64,000 bases of DNA from the NCBI GenBank assembly GCA_008125075.1, contig VLTH01000001.1, positions 716,571 through 780,570 on the forward strand, written 5' to 3'. The notes beneath the pieces are model-generated. The model saw nothing but the letters and a program-made list of their open reading frames with translations. It ran no database searches and was not told where the DNA came from. Positions 31,601 to 36,079 of the stretch are shown here, one piece after another. Within the stretch, counting starts at the first letter, position 1, and each line of letters begins with the position of its first letter. The stretch comes from Acetivibrio alkalicellulosi. GTDB lineage: Bacteria > Bacillota > Clostridia > Acetivibrionales > Acetivibrionaceae. A program made the translations under genes and the position numbers.

Positions 31601-34308
31601 AGGCTTCTATTGCACAAGAGGAGACAATACTAAAGGATGAGCAGAGAAAGATATTTGTTGATATGGTTGGAAATATGTATGAGACAACTAAACTGGCATC
31701 CCTTACTCTTTCAAGAGAACTTGCAATAGCAGGGTCTGTAAATAAAATGTTTGAAGCAATAGATCAGTGGAGAAAGATAGACCCTCCTTTACCTGTTGAA
31801 GTAAAGAGTATGGTTGTACCTGATGTTGTATTAGGACCTGCAAGTGAAGCGGGACAAGGAAAAGTAATTCTAAACATTAAAAACATCTATACAGGAACAT
31901 TGACTTTAGCTCCTACAGTTGAAATATACAGTAGTAAAGGTCTAATAGATAGTCCAAGAGGAAAATGGGAATTGGTGGATCCAGGTGAAACAGTTACTAT
32001 TGAGGTACCGTTTATAGTTCCAAGATCTACCCTGATGGATGCAGGAGGATATACTGCTGTTGTATTTATTGATATTGCAGAACCCGAGACCATGTCAATA
32101 GGTGATCCAGAAGGACCTCATACTGCATACTTTTTTGCAGGAACAAACGAACAAATAGAGGCAAGACGAAACTCATTTAAACCAAGTCAGCCTTTAGGAA
32201 GAGACATTGCACCAAATGAAGAAGATAGTATTGTAATAAATAAAGGATCAAATGCAGGAGAAATAAGACTGTTTATGGCTACAAGACCAGGTGCAAATCT
32301 TGAAATCTATGTTTGTGATGAGGATGGAAATGTAGCTGGGATGGTTGATGGAATAATAAAAAATGATATACCTGATGTAGTTATAGAAGGATTGATAAAT
32401 GAGAACGACTATATTAGAATAATTGCTCCAAAAAGCAGCAATTATAGAGTAGTTGTAAGGGCTCTTGATGGAGATGAACCAACGAAATATGTGCTAAACC
32501 TATTAGAAATTCCTGATTTAGGTGCTGTTCCTGATGTAAGTTATTCATACATTGTGCCTTCAAATACAAGAGAAGTATTGTTTGAAGTTGATGTTTTTGA
32601 GTCATCTCTTAGATACGATGTTGAAAAAGTTACCTTAGAAATTGGTGAGCTTAAGATGGAGGATGGCTATACAATATCTAATTTTAGTTATAAGTTTATT
32701 GATTATAAAGGCAAAGATATAGGAGATATAATACCAGCAGGAAAAGGTCTTGCTACAATAGGAGTAGTTGAAATACCAGATGATGCACCAGATGGAATTT
32801 ATATTGCTGAACTTTTAGTAACAGTTGAAGGAAGCAATTTAAACCCTGCTTTAATAGCACAAACATTTAGCATGTCAGTTACAGATGGCCAGTATGGTTG
32901 GAGCGATAGCTTTACATCGAGTGTTAGTGGTTGGGAAGGATATACGTATAAAGTGCCACTAATAATAAGTTTAAACACATCAGTTCCTCAAACACCTGTA
33001 CTTAATCCAATAAGTCAACCTTCCGAGAATTCACCACACAGGGTACTGATAAAAGGTGAAGGGGAAGAAAATATAAACATACTAATATGGATAAATGACA
33101 TTTTAGAAGATATGATAGAAACAAATAGCGAGGGAAGATTTGAATTATCAATGTCTTTACCAAAGGGTACACATAAAATTCATGTGACAGCTGCAAACAA
33201 CCATGGAACTCAAAGTCTGCCTTCTGAAGAATATACTGTAACAGTAGGGGAAAAGGAAGAGCCCACTCTTACAGGTCAAAAGAGACTTTTAGAGATAAGT
33301 GTTGTTGGAAATGGACTTGTAAGAATGAATGGCGACAATACAAGTATTCCTTCTAATTATAAATTAAGTCATGAAATTGGAGAAAGGATAAAGCTAACTG
33401 CCATAGCAGATGATAATGCACAATTTGCCTACTGGGAAGATTCTTCATTAGGAAGAATGATTTCAACAGATCCAGTTTATGAATTTATTATGGGAACAGG
33501 TGAAAATATTAAAGCTGTATTCTTGCCTGTAACAACAGAGAATTCAACAGAGTTTAATGTTGTGTTTAAAGAAAGAAGTGCTAAAATAATTCAATCAACA
33601 AATATAGCTAAATTTGAAAGTGCAAATGAACCTACTCCACTAAAAATGGCTGGATATGAATTTATAAGATGGAATAAAGACTCTAGAAGTGTTGTAAATC
33701 ATTTAATTATTGATCCTTTGTATAGAAGGCTTTCAAATGAATATGAAATAACAGTAGTAGGAGGCACTTTAAACACAGGAGAAACTTTTGGAAGATACCA
33801 GTTTGATAGGGCTGTAGAAGTTGTTGCAGAAGTAGATGAAGGAATGAAATTTAGTCACTGGGAACAAGATGGAATGAAAATTAGCTATAATGAAAATTAT
33901 TCATTCTTCATGCCTATGAGAGACACTGTTTTAACTGCTATTTATGTAGATTTGACAGCTGAATTAGAAAGAACTCCATTTATTTCTTTATCAGAACAGG
34001 TAATTGTAGACCCAGTTGATAAAACAATGATATTTATTGCTCACAGGAACATGCTAGAAGGATATAGGTTAATAGAAAGTGGAGTACTATTACGTAAGTC
34101 AAATACCCATGTGGATCAATTGACGTTAGATACTCCTAATGTAGTGAGAGGAAAGATTCATAATAATTCTACTGACCAGTTTTATATTAGAAAAACCAAT
34201 GTTAATGAGGGTGAAACATGGTATGGTAGGAGCTATTTGATTTACGAAGATGAAAATGGAGATATAAAAGTAACATACAGTGAAAATATAGCAAGCGGAG
34301 ATTTATAG
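13624..34308 (+). CDS. Giant secreted multidomain protein (6894 residues)
   Basis: One uninterrupted frame of 20.7 kb. Signal peptide about 1-36 and an acidic Asn/Glu-rich stretch to 155 lead to three copies of a roughly 200-residue beta-strand repeat (160-335, 336-560, 570-780), each with an LEI-N-S-x-GV-EF motif near its end. Then come about nine FN3 domains alternating with Ig-like units (782-2055), CARDB (2063-2165), PKD (2175-2260), four CARDB (2260-2710), macroglobulin-like and NEW3-like regions, and a carboxypeptidase-regulatory-like domain (about 3155-3250). The CARDB-PKD-4xCARDB-NEW3-CarboxypepD order recurs at about 3910-5080. A mainly helical segment with coiled coil (5570-6060, coiled coil about 5680-5726), a PPC-like domain (about 6193-6300), an Ig-like domain (6447-6541) and InlB-like repeats (6553-6780) finish it. 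No SLH, LPXTG, dockerin or C-terminal membrane anchor is visible. Adhesion or a surface-scaffold role is inferred; no catalytic domain was recognised. Confidence 0.92.
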   Translation: MKKISKHIAIVLIAILTIQLLNFSFNQTNQKTQVYANEEYNISEDNNNLLLDFLDEITGDFIQEESNDISYPEIQNETDDSLKTYSKDEEDIFPVIELSDIKEDEELESHDEIEILLNSDRGKEELINLQANNEEDIIILNSDNKENPNSDPSPIIINSFVQLEEDTVYGDVTIEGGSVFLNGYTLTVEGNLVQNGGSLNINDGQLIIDGNYINSGSSYFEMSSDNDYMLVKGDFFMNSSYYTYMYAGTLDIKGDFTQTCIYDWGDNFMPVGSHKTVFSGDSLQTINFQTPRSKFNILEIQNHSDEGVEFKQHINANTFIDNGCVVKYPGSEYLGWTLEGNMQHDGNLYLGAGTLDLNGYNLTVTGDFIQSGGTAFINGGELLISGDYRLQTEFEDARGNKDYIHSMGGLKMVKENDYVKIDGSFINQSQKAHGGYLTDGILEVLGDFFVYGSFGHGEMEGYGHSEMEGFGEGEEEGYGGNFHALGNHKLILSGENHQKVMFEDSSSNSSCINILEITNSSTQGVEFLSNVVVAGELKDTTSNIIGSIVLGKNAIISWDTWKYDLSMEERTLDKDLTIEGRLSLYRGTLDLSGYILSVGELNLSYSNIDINGGQLEVENDFSQYGGEVNVNQGQLKILNDFNQYGGEVNINKGYLQVGRDYLMSHYTHLIMNNEDDHVLIEGDFNCNVFYNLYSYLIDGVLEVKGHFNHKKAFSWTDAPGFSASKNHKTILSGDSLQIVTFETTGVFNILEIKNYSEEGVEFRQPINANIFIDNGCVIIAPDSEPPTIPQNLELISKLYNSISFSWEESTDNVEVEGYIVYRNGWQIANVSHNEYTDIGLYTDTTYYYSVKAYDVNGNISDFSNELIVTTDPDTEAPTAPQNLTIIGRTENSVYLTWTPSTDNVGVASYRIYKNGIEVGFSRTTWYSELNIEPGTHIYTVRAYDESGNYSEESNFVLYDNMPPTIPQNLTAISVTQSTISLVWEESTDNVEVAGYRLFRDGNLIRILTETEFTDAGLIMGSTYTYTVRAYDHDGNVSEESESLVVTTATDTEPPTIPENLRLITKTNSSVTITWDESSDNIKVEGYEILLDGKTSARTTDNTYTIDRLIQNNTYTFTVKAFDEAGNYSEESQPLVVALIMPTPPQNSTGEAKEVEIVLSWEEISYDEFSHYKVIRQVNGEDPEVIFDNITTTSISDISVTPNTEYTYYIVAVDTYGNMSDYSEPIIIIPLNDETNPQIVSIKGSKLAQIYRINTAVTDNIGVVEIEFYYRKNEDPWTNFETVSLTPQRENIVYTSYDWDTKDIEDGTYEIKAIAIDGAGNESEEKIISVIVKNTPPRAPEELVVVIDQLRVDVSWSIVEDPYFNLYRIYRSTNGHDFQLLRSTILRTYTDRNVSEDGSYVYKVTAVDRFGLEGEGIFSENIGALPDTTPPVINGISPQDNSNINKVTRISVFAIDNVNLKDTEFLYSISGEDDTWESIEVTQTGTIQWNTQNLEDGTYYIKAIVRDTSLNESELIVSYNIDNTPPQVPELSGSSIELGVLLNFEGYTAPNDFKQFNIYKSTNGGEEGTFLIIGNTKQYQYKDMGADKDIENYYRVTAVDILGNESEPSNIVAVIPGKDITPPDIKRLIPENNSYIRDVFEIRAYAQDNVAVTMYSFDIKSIDGEWIPLVQIGDAGLNEVYFNFDTKEEGNDGQRLFLDGKYEIKVTAFDQEGNYSEKINTYIIANNPLSPPEHLYVKAGEWQFTVSWSPVMRWDFSHYSLYRKEGRDGQWEKILNKTTSNVYIDNMKDPQKEYFYRVSAVNDLGIESEKTHDYSEDPEVNENIDIRSLHQNSNPLIIRTTPTALSRTNNKLDLSAMVSDSVGVNILYEYAYLGESISSDLTGNETWHLIWEDTSPTKGENIDLETFLDNIPEGIQMPNIGFGEDYYISEYYWDVAHLPEGVYAVRTVAINRGNNETSLVRKYIIDREAPDSPSEPIAVDTKTGGEIQLSWQRSVAGDVDYYIIYRSTANGGPFEPIAQSKALIYRDLDVEDGTTYYYVIAALDLAGNESSKTTQVYAIPSSLSDLLVKEINTKPGLPTYEVEGEITALIENTGFARGRGTVGFFYEKDDTWHFIGSKDVEVRSMESREVSIEWTPQGTLDNNVTLKAVVTTLPCSEDIDESNNERQREFRLNSPPVANIISSSIVNSGDIIAFDGRNSLDPDGRIVAYAWDLGDGNTKNGSYITHMYQIPGEYYISLTVTDNSGVSVTKFTTVTVNDNRPDLIISDITWSPENPNEGDVINITAQIANIGNGPNSQGFLTGFYVDNKYMGYIRVDETINPGNSTEVTFTWLADHGEHIVKVVANDILDNLKEIDKDNNWKSVVLTTKQVNFPDVKVDDIRWTSGDNINLDSESPFGYIATISNIGSKRAERFFVSLYINDNWVARQHVNLLDVGESREVMFVVRPTPGINEITVKADDPTPVLLELDKDNNIKTVTTPDFNVEYPELILSPITWLPSERVLTEGTSLTFETKVKNNSSIDIRKKFNVDFIVNGETIRTIVVDGLNAGEEKELWTRWLAQPGSHKVSIIADNDGVVTDGQEVKVEADVPNIHLIYPDLNISDVTWSPLSIKYAQPVTFIARVSNQSVTSIFDNFNVALYVDGKQVAGKTVNGLRGHSTAIVDLTWRNPDKIGEVDVKIVVDNLSQLNQQPISEGVTRVWEESFNILDSLAADFYPAETESIVDAHVFSTKDNYVRVGASVKKGSEPSKLLGPDDAISAFYTLNRGGEVISSGQIGYNYVNKTFEGQIPIVTVPSGDYMLTLEAGDGVENVVSRSHIKIVLETIATIETDKKYYQHGEKVQISGYFTFRDGTPVANEKVVLNLCLNPALEEPQLVYENGQWILKRWHAETIRFINTDENGYFQFEYVPTTLGAGKWDVYAYAYELGVGAATKTDFTVWGMKTSPSELSMVASKNSNFSRFIEVHNMAKAVENLSGVSAVLVNLTPNSGVRAVMDTSTLSPVIGPEGKSGVMINFNAPLNCEDVAQYQVVFSSSEGAVATSNIKLHLRPAIPHPVTDPKGFMAGVNTGGSITRKVTVTNKGLGNMENIHLVSPQSLPWVRAINLDSNFLAPGDSTSFDIVIKPLDTTPLGQYQDVVKVTDGKYEATITFGVEVSTKNTGGLSFLIKDDGGEFVENAEVTIVGKEPYIQVIRGQEVTYYQNFYGRTDSNGIVTFEEKPIGEYSYTVRAKGRNKVDGTTYVMPMNEALLQEVIMETQPVQIEWTVVPTTIEDKYDIQLELIFGANVPQPYFGFVPPWVTVPKQIDEPVIVEATVINAGLVALTDVTAQIRRENSSDTGISIVGGGYLGEIPAHGSARISIMVQPGYYNLRRGDGGKPLNYILLQGKYVSFDQDTGLPEYPPKGIMAELPLYNPSSQKVTINIDTPEGKGTREAFLPEDDFAEVDYFYPLDGEGDGRRKDDGTDYQIVTLKLDQSATLERQAFDATLKVANGFIDSSLDNLEVRVVLTDTDGNDVTVKNFIIPTGLNGISSLDGSDSLPSGNDMSATWQLIPGEGLGGEFLEGKVYLAKAIVSYYVNGRYIETQTQPEEITIYPQPKIKLNYYVPKDIISGEPFRLGVVAENTGYGIAKNLVIDSGQLNITTNQAGLQTNFVIRETSFGSNTGNSFRLNLGDIDPQSKVSGYWLVEWVMYQEGEGAEPFEGEFREFNATLTHQDYKGVTLNPLIVGVTTEIIGKDNIYIEGEGVLSLVDVDNSGFPNYLINLSTGLKLPIHVPQSLSVEKNPDVEDATMIFNVPAKEGDPDQLGMPRYQVLMLRDPLENTPIRSVTRDIIGGETQNVTLSKNNTWKNNNHIYIVDETPIFAEKPEGYSLNQNRYYYPASYEVDFSSGAVINGIDYARKYYVLDKDYNPITKYAYYDIGVHPNEEEMTRVRALIYNEGTTSESGKVEFFATRLNSRNEEEEEIKIGEANYSNLKPFHSVYVYIDWTPQQGGNYILRSSIFGNDALDATHKENAKINFRPYADAGVDFSVNVLEPARFDGSRSYDRDGYIQSFIWEFGDGESAAGVAPVYTYRDSGTYKVKLTVIDNNYMESTSEMMITVNETRPDLRVTDIRLSNDNPDEGEKIQVYATIYNGGYSKTNSPFIVSLYDNNMFKDFVRISESINPGESKEVTFNWLNTGGVRMLTVIANDMGRPVEEADHDNNHRSRPVYTDNYFLPNLKVTEFTWEGPDEGVLDWNEEITLRAVVQNDGMANADKFNVAFMVNDRLIETKLVESLPYANGINTAIVTATWKADREGIHKFKVVADGPISHIVEADKSDNEKEIVSPFIRLRYADLIVGSVSLPNTEDILPGQPLMITVNITNQGYANVNTPFNVSVYADDKYIGSINIEEIEKNSTVSRLVGWKRPINGVETIRVIVDENFNIRETNKGNNNFEYKLTSPLTLRLPELIVEEMVTTSQNENPQYNDEMITRVVLRNIGETHINKPFTTALYVNDILAGTFRTSTVITQGSSVSGEIQWKAEYLPTEPGYVLTVYGDVYSELHLNDRNKANKTESFKVKDKLLIELEPFKDIYTVNENLDYRLKVVSTDAPIRPLGTDEGAQAYIKIYTGTFDDGNINGEEVFSSLMNYDSISGEFYKTIEENFEAGSYTVYMTVSKGEEEEGVYHSLQIVPDYLVTVSTQKQTYTVGERIKVDGKVTTDEQMLPIEDAIVTIIIVGEEEWRKDVVTNSEGNYSYNFDLPEGYGGSYSLRAEAKVNGAIKSSTREVFYVEGMYMTSVPEIEITSGYDKEFKMTLVNVGTLPITSIDINNIWDENTEHIDITIIDAVPDALEPEESLDLRVRIEVLEEAEYKTNGFKFEAQSHEGYSYTLPIEIKVLESIPEYDIIFSGNEGTVRSGEMITHVISVANTGTGSIRDLQVTSPEKLPWITVTTSGTDLILPINKGLSIRDENARAVISVNIAPDSYVRNGVYEDVITIDSNAGIKEIPVKVNVSAQNIGTIVLEVVNENYAPVEDSTVMLIGPHTSDWDQPLNEEVYIGEIIGDSLFKFENIPAGTYTLKASGEGHESVEKSIDVKALINLIPEKIVIQKEKISLGFDTSELLNYINGGLNSSERPVLKPKLNTEDGDLKLVPSFPGDEIIVKSLDGNVITSRLLTLKNFYQYGDLQDVSAEIIFNSSIMPEDAMWLNYGRVSSKSIFLGNFAEGESKRISWSFDLSLLDDEIRENILERLYFAFDADIKLTGKTQNSEGEEEAVSLDIPIKVHYLDEDFEFVFDVSLEDSVNEGEAGEIREFTYDFIGNRCKIELEHLPERIGRAGGYFGFSQDVAMVDEAFEANFTFYNPFEDRQITDVYFELQITDKALGLDGTFENGAKDATNWFVISCHNRNGIVSERTGITFPHIEERGIERLKYTIKSKANMGDISGDYYGYVFYRYTLDGVIFEGYLDGRKFTIEPPPKLYISYNLEFVMENRYELEAVVTNAGEGKAHNVTMGLPLIPGVSNIQVSGIKNYRGHYQSHSSYLEIGEVLPGETRSGTFVLNGTGFEDWANLPGLAVRSSQLNDNIVIAPMSIQEVRLNDFNNILDEVNMLECNIQNLMDKTIHDVAVVIVDMVEYFEANDEAEKFSLAMDGLSSMISFAGFLKNAFGFLGVNDATAKLTVNYPGGFVPAKLAFTEDEMRDLDQLSKEQVRIKKEVEEKNEKLKENSLSDEERNRIEKEIAELKHQYDLNYNRIKAIAGSGDIQEIVMGNLGIKDIMSVLNLANDIAQYKSNQEEARKMLNDISKFAHDKLKEGHSKSDLLNLVIEQIESRPFKITDRDRVSHLITNSSNLNEGQFDSAFHQLLEMAEEVSLEELKDRVRIELLSTKSILGTYINDRNNAPSYYPVDPIYTYLKELNNSLESMWKSINGGKISGVGNYKNIWIYHPYHGDILPLEVNLSQYREPLLESLRIQYRAYSNLSNRWELNETKARMVMIDATAFGMSFIPSASAGLMSTLVQNTMIANLKASIAQEETILKDEQRKIFVDMVGNMYETTKLASLTLSRELAIAGSVNKMFEAIDQWRKIDPPLPVEVKSMVVPDVVLGPASEAGQGKVILNIKNIYTGTLTLAPTVEIYSSKGLIDSPRGKWELVDPGETVTIEVPFIVPRSTLMDAGGYTAVVFIDIAEPETMSIGDPEGPHTAYFFAGTNEQIEARRNSFKPSQPLGRDIAPNEEDSIVINKGSNAGEIRLFMATRPGANLEIYVCDEDGNVAGMVDGIIKNDIPDVVIEGLINENDYIRIIAPKSSNYRVVVRALDGDEPTKYVLNLLEIPDLGAVPDVSYSYIVPSNTREVLFEVDVFESSLRYDVEKVTLEIGELKMEDGYTISNFSYKFIDYKGKDIGDIIPAGKGLATIGVVEIPDDAPDGIYIAELLVTVEGSNLNPALIAQTFSMSVTDGQYGWSDSFTSSVSGWEGYTYKVPLIISLNTSVPQTPVLNPISQPSENSPHRVLIKGEGEENINILIWINDILEDMIETNSEGRFELSMSLPKGTHKIHVTAANNHGTQSLPSEEYTVTVGEKEEPTLTGQKRLLEISVVGNGLVRMNGDNTSIPSNYKLSHEIGERIKLTAIADDNAQFAYWEDSSLGRMISTDPVYEFIMGTGENIKAVFLPVTTENSTEFNVVFKERSAKIIQSTNIAKFESANEPTPLKMAGYEFIRWNKDSRSVVNHLIIDPLYRRLSNEYEITVVGGTLNTGETFGRYQFDRAVEVVAEVDEGMKFSHWEQDGMKISYNENYSFFMPMRDTVLTAIYVDLTAELERTPFISLSEQVIVDPVDKTMIFIAHRNMLEGYRLIESGVLLRKSNTHVDQLTLDTPNVVRGKIHNNSTDQFYIRKTNVNEGETWYGRSYLIYEDENGDIKVTYSENIASGDL

Positions 34309-34326
34309 AAATTATTTAACCAACCA

Positions 34327-34353
34327 AAAGGGGACATCTACATTGTCCCCTTT
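34327..34353 (+). terminator. Terminator of the giant protein gene
   Basis: AAAGGGGACA at 34327-34336 pairs with TGTCCCCTTT at 34344-34353 around a 7-nt loop, about 20 nt after the stop codon, followed by CTAAATTTT. The GC-rich stem in very AT-rich surroundings supports a transcription terminator. Confidence 0.8.
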
Positions 34354-34405
34354 CTAAATTTTAACACAGCTTTATAGTCAATAACTGTTATATCGAAAAC
34401 TACAA

Positions 34406-34460
34406 GTGAACTCGTTTAGCTAAAGCTAAACATCGAGGCTTCAGGTGGAGTCTTAGAATA
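34406..34460 (+). repeat. Intergenic repeat family R1, copy A
   Basis: It begins AACTCGTTTAGC, contains a 6-bp hairpin TTTAGC-TAAA-GCTAAA, and continues CATCGAGGCTTCAGGTGGAGTCTTAGAATAA. It closely matches copy D at 61190-61230 over the first 40 bases, and its GCTTCAGGTGGAG part matches copy B at 49990-50055. No coding sense. Identity unknown; a mobile-element end or small structured RNA are options. Confidence 0.6.
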
Positions 34461-34493
34461 ACATCAAAATATACTGTTTTTTGTGTATGGCTC

Positions 34494-35028
34494 TTAAGTT
34501 TCAGAATTTAAAGGGAGTTCTTTTATAAGACCTAACAAATACCTTTTTAAAATGATAAGATCAGTAATGTCGATTTTGCCATCTAAATTAAAATCAGCTA
34601 CATCTAATTTATTGTGTACAGGTATGTCATTTGTCATTTCTAAAATGTATTTTTTAAGAATTGAATAATCCTTTGAAGTTACAGATTGATCTTTGTTTAA
34701 ATCACCAACTAATATTTGAGAATTCGTTATAGTTACTCCACCACCTGAAATTTCAAAATCAACCCTTTTGGGTAAAATGTATGTCTAATATTTCTAAGTC
34801 ATACCCATCAAAATTAAATTCAAAATGACATTCAGATAAACCATTTGAATTAACATTTGAAATCTGAACACTTAGTGTTAAAATATCTCCTGGACTTGCA
34901 GAAGTGCTTTCAATGCTAATTTCTACAGTGTCAGAATGTGTTGGTGTCGATGCAAATACACTTACACCAGCAGTTAATAACATTGTGAGTATACAAAAGA
35001 AGCAAACAAGTTTTTTTAGCTTTTTCAT
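34494..35028 (-). pseudogene. Frameshifted secreted mini cohesin-dockerin remnant
   Basis: Starting at ATG 35028 (ribosome-binding site GGAG 10 nt upstream), the frame gives a signal peptide and about 60 residues like the first strands of a cohesin (ISNVNSNGLSECHFEFNFDG, LEILDI), then stops at 34759-34761. One base out of frame the sequence continues as VDFEISGGGVTITNSQ, then a complete type I dockerin (GDLNKDQSVTSKDYSIL ... ADFNLDGKIDITDLIIL) ending at 34494. Most of the cohesin core is missing and a single-base frameshift separates the parts, so the gene looks like a decayed cohesin-dockerin or a small docking protein. A sequencing error could explain the frameshift but not the short cohesin. 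Confidence 0.75.
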
Positions 35029-35123
35029 CACTTTTATTCTCCTTTTTAAATTGTACATAAAATTTGACTTTAAAGTTATATGAATTTTTAAGTCTATCAA
35101 GAGTGTACCATATCATATTATAT

Positions 35124-35876
35124 ATGCATATATGGGGGATAAATATTTATTCTGGTGGTTTACCGTGTTCAACAACTATTAAAAGAAAAGTTAAACCAAT
35201 GCTTGGATTTAAAAGTTTTGATGGAGGAAATGTAGTAGGATTGATTTTTCCTGTATACTACTTTGGTATTCCTGAGATTGTAAGAAGGTTTATTGAAAAA
35301 ATAAATTTAGAAAAATCGTCTTATGTTTTTGCTGTGGCAACTTATGGAAAAGGATTGCCTGGAGGTGGATTATCACAAACAAAAAAAATGCTTAAGGCAA
35401 AGGGAAAAGAACTCTCGGCAGGATTTTATGTTAAAACCGTTGATAATTTCGTAATATGGACTTGGGATGTTACACCAGAGAAAAAACACAAATCACTTCA
35501 TGAAAAAGCTGAGATAAAAGCTAAAAAAATTGCTGATATAGAATCTAAAAAAAGTATAAAGTATGATAGAAGTTTAATGGAGTACATAGGGCCTGTTATA
35601 TTTAATTATAGAGGGTTTTTAAAAAAGGTTAAATCTGGCGACAAGAAATTTTATTCAACAAAGGACTGTGTTTCATGTGCATTGTGTGAAAAGGTATGCC
35701 AAGTTAAGAATATTAAGATGTCACAAGGTAAACCAGAATGGTTGAGCAAAACTTGTCAGAGATGTTTGGCGTGTTATCATTTATGTCCTCAAAATGCTGT
35801 TCACTTTGGAGAAGTGAAGAGAAGTAGATATAAAAATCCTTATATTAATATTAAGGAGCTGACTAACGGAAACTAA
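35124..35876 (+). CDS. EFR1-type flavodoxin/ferredoxin fusion with eroded N-terminus
   Basis: About 250 residues from ATG 35124; the same frame is open back to 35064. The C-terminal third carries two [4Fe-4S] motifs, CVSCALCEKVC and CQRCLACYHLCP, as in 2x4Fe-4S ferredoxins. The preceding part matches the flavodoxin-like half of EFR1 proteins from VVGLIFPVYYFGIP onward, including ATYGKGLPGGGLSQ. The usual N-terminal FMN-phosphate loop (YFSGTGN-like) is not intact; only NIYSGGLPCST remains. No convincing ribosome-binding site fits the start. The gene is therefore probably 5'-truncated or damaged, or the protein lost FMN binding. Its function would be anaerobic electron transfer; the partner is unknown. 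Confidence 0.7.
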   Translation: MHIWGINIYSGGLPCSTTIKRKVKPMLGFKSFDGGNVVGLIFPVYYFGIPEIVRRFIEKINLEKSSYVFAVATYGKGLPGGGLSQTKKMLKAKGKELSAGFYVKTVDNFVIWTWDVTPEKKHKSLHEKAEIKAKKIADIESKKSIKYDRSLMEYIGPVIFNYRGFLKKVKSGDKKFYSTKDCVSCALCEKVCQVKNIKMSQGKPEWLSKTCQRCLACYHLCPQNAVHFGEVKRSRYKNPYINIKELTNGN

Positions 35877-36079
35877 TGGGAAGGTAATATTCATTTTGTG
35901 GATATAGTTGGAGAAAGAAAGTATACATAAAAATATATATTGAGGTATATATTAACATGGATAAATTTAATATTTATATTATTGTAGGTAGTTTTGTTGT
36001 GGGAGCAATTAGTACTTTGATATATCAAGCATATATTTCTGCATTCATTAAAAATGGTGAATTGTGCAATGGACATGTT

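Noticed and set aside
13624..34308. Giant protein as a non-ribosomal peptide or polyketide synthase
   Set aside because: It has a signal peptide and only beta-rich adhesion-type modules; no adenylation, condensation, carrier or ketosynthase motifs.
34755..34765. Programmed +1 frameshift to fuse the cohesin fragment and the dockerin
   Set aside because: The stop is preceded by AAG GGT, but slipping of the glycine tRNA to GTT would not re-pair, and the cohesin core is missing anyway. Simple decay is more likely.
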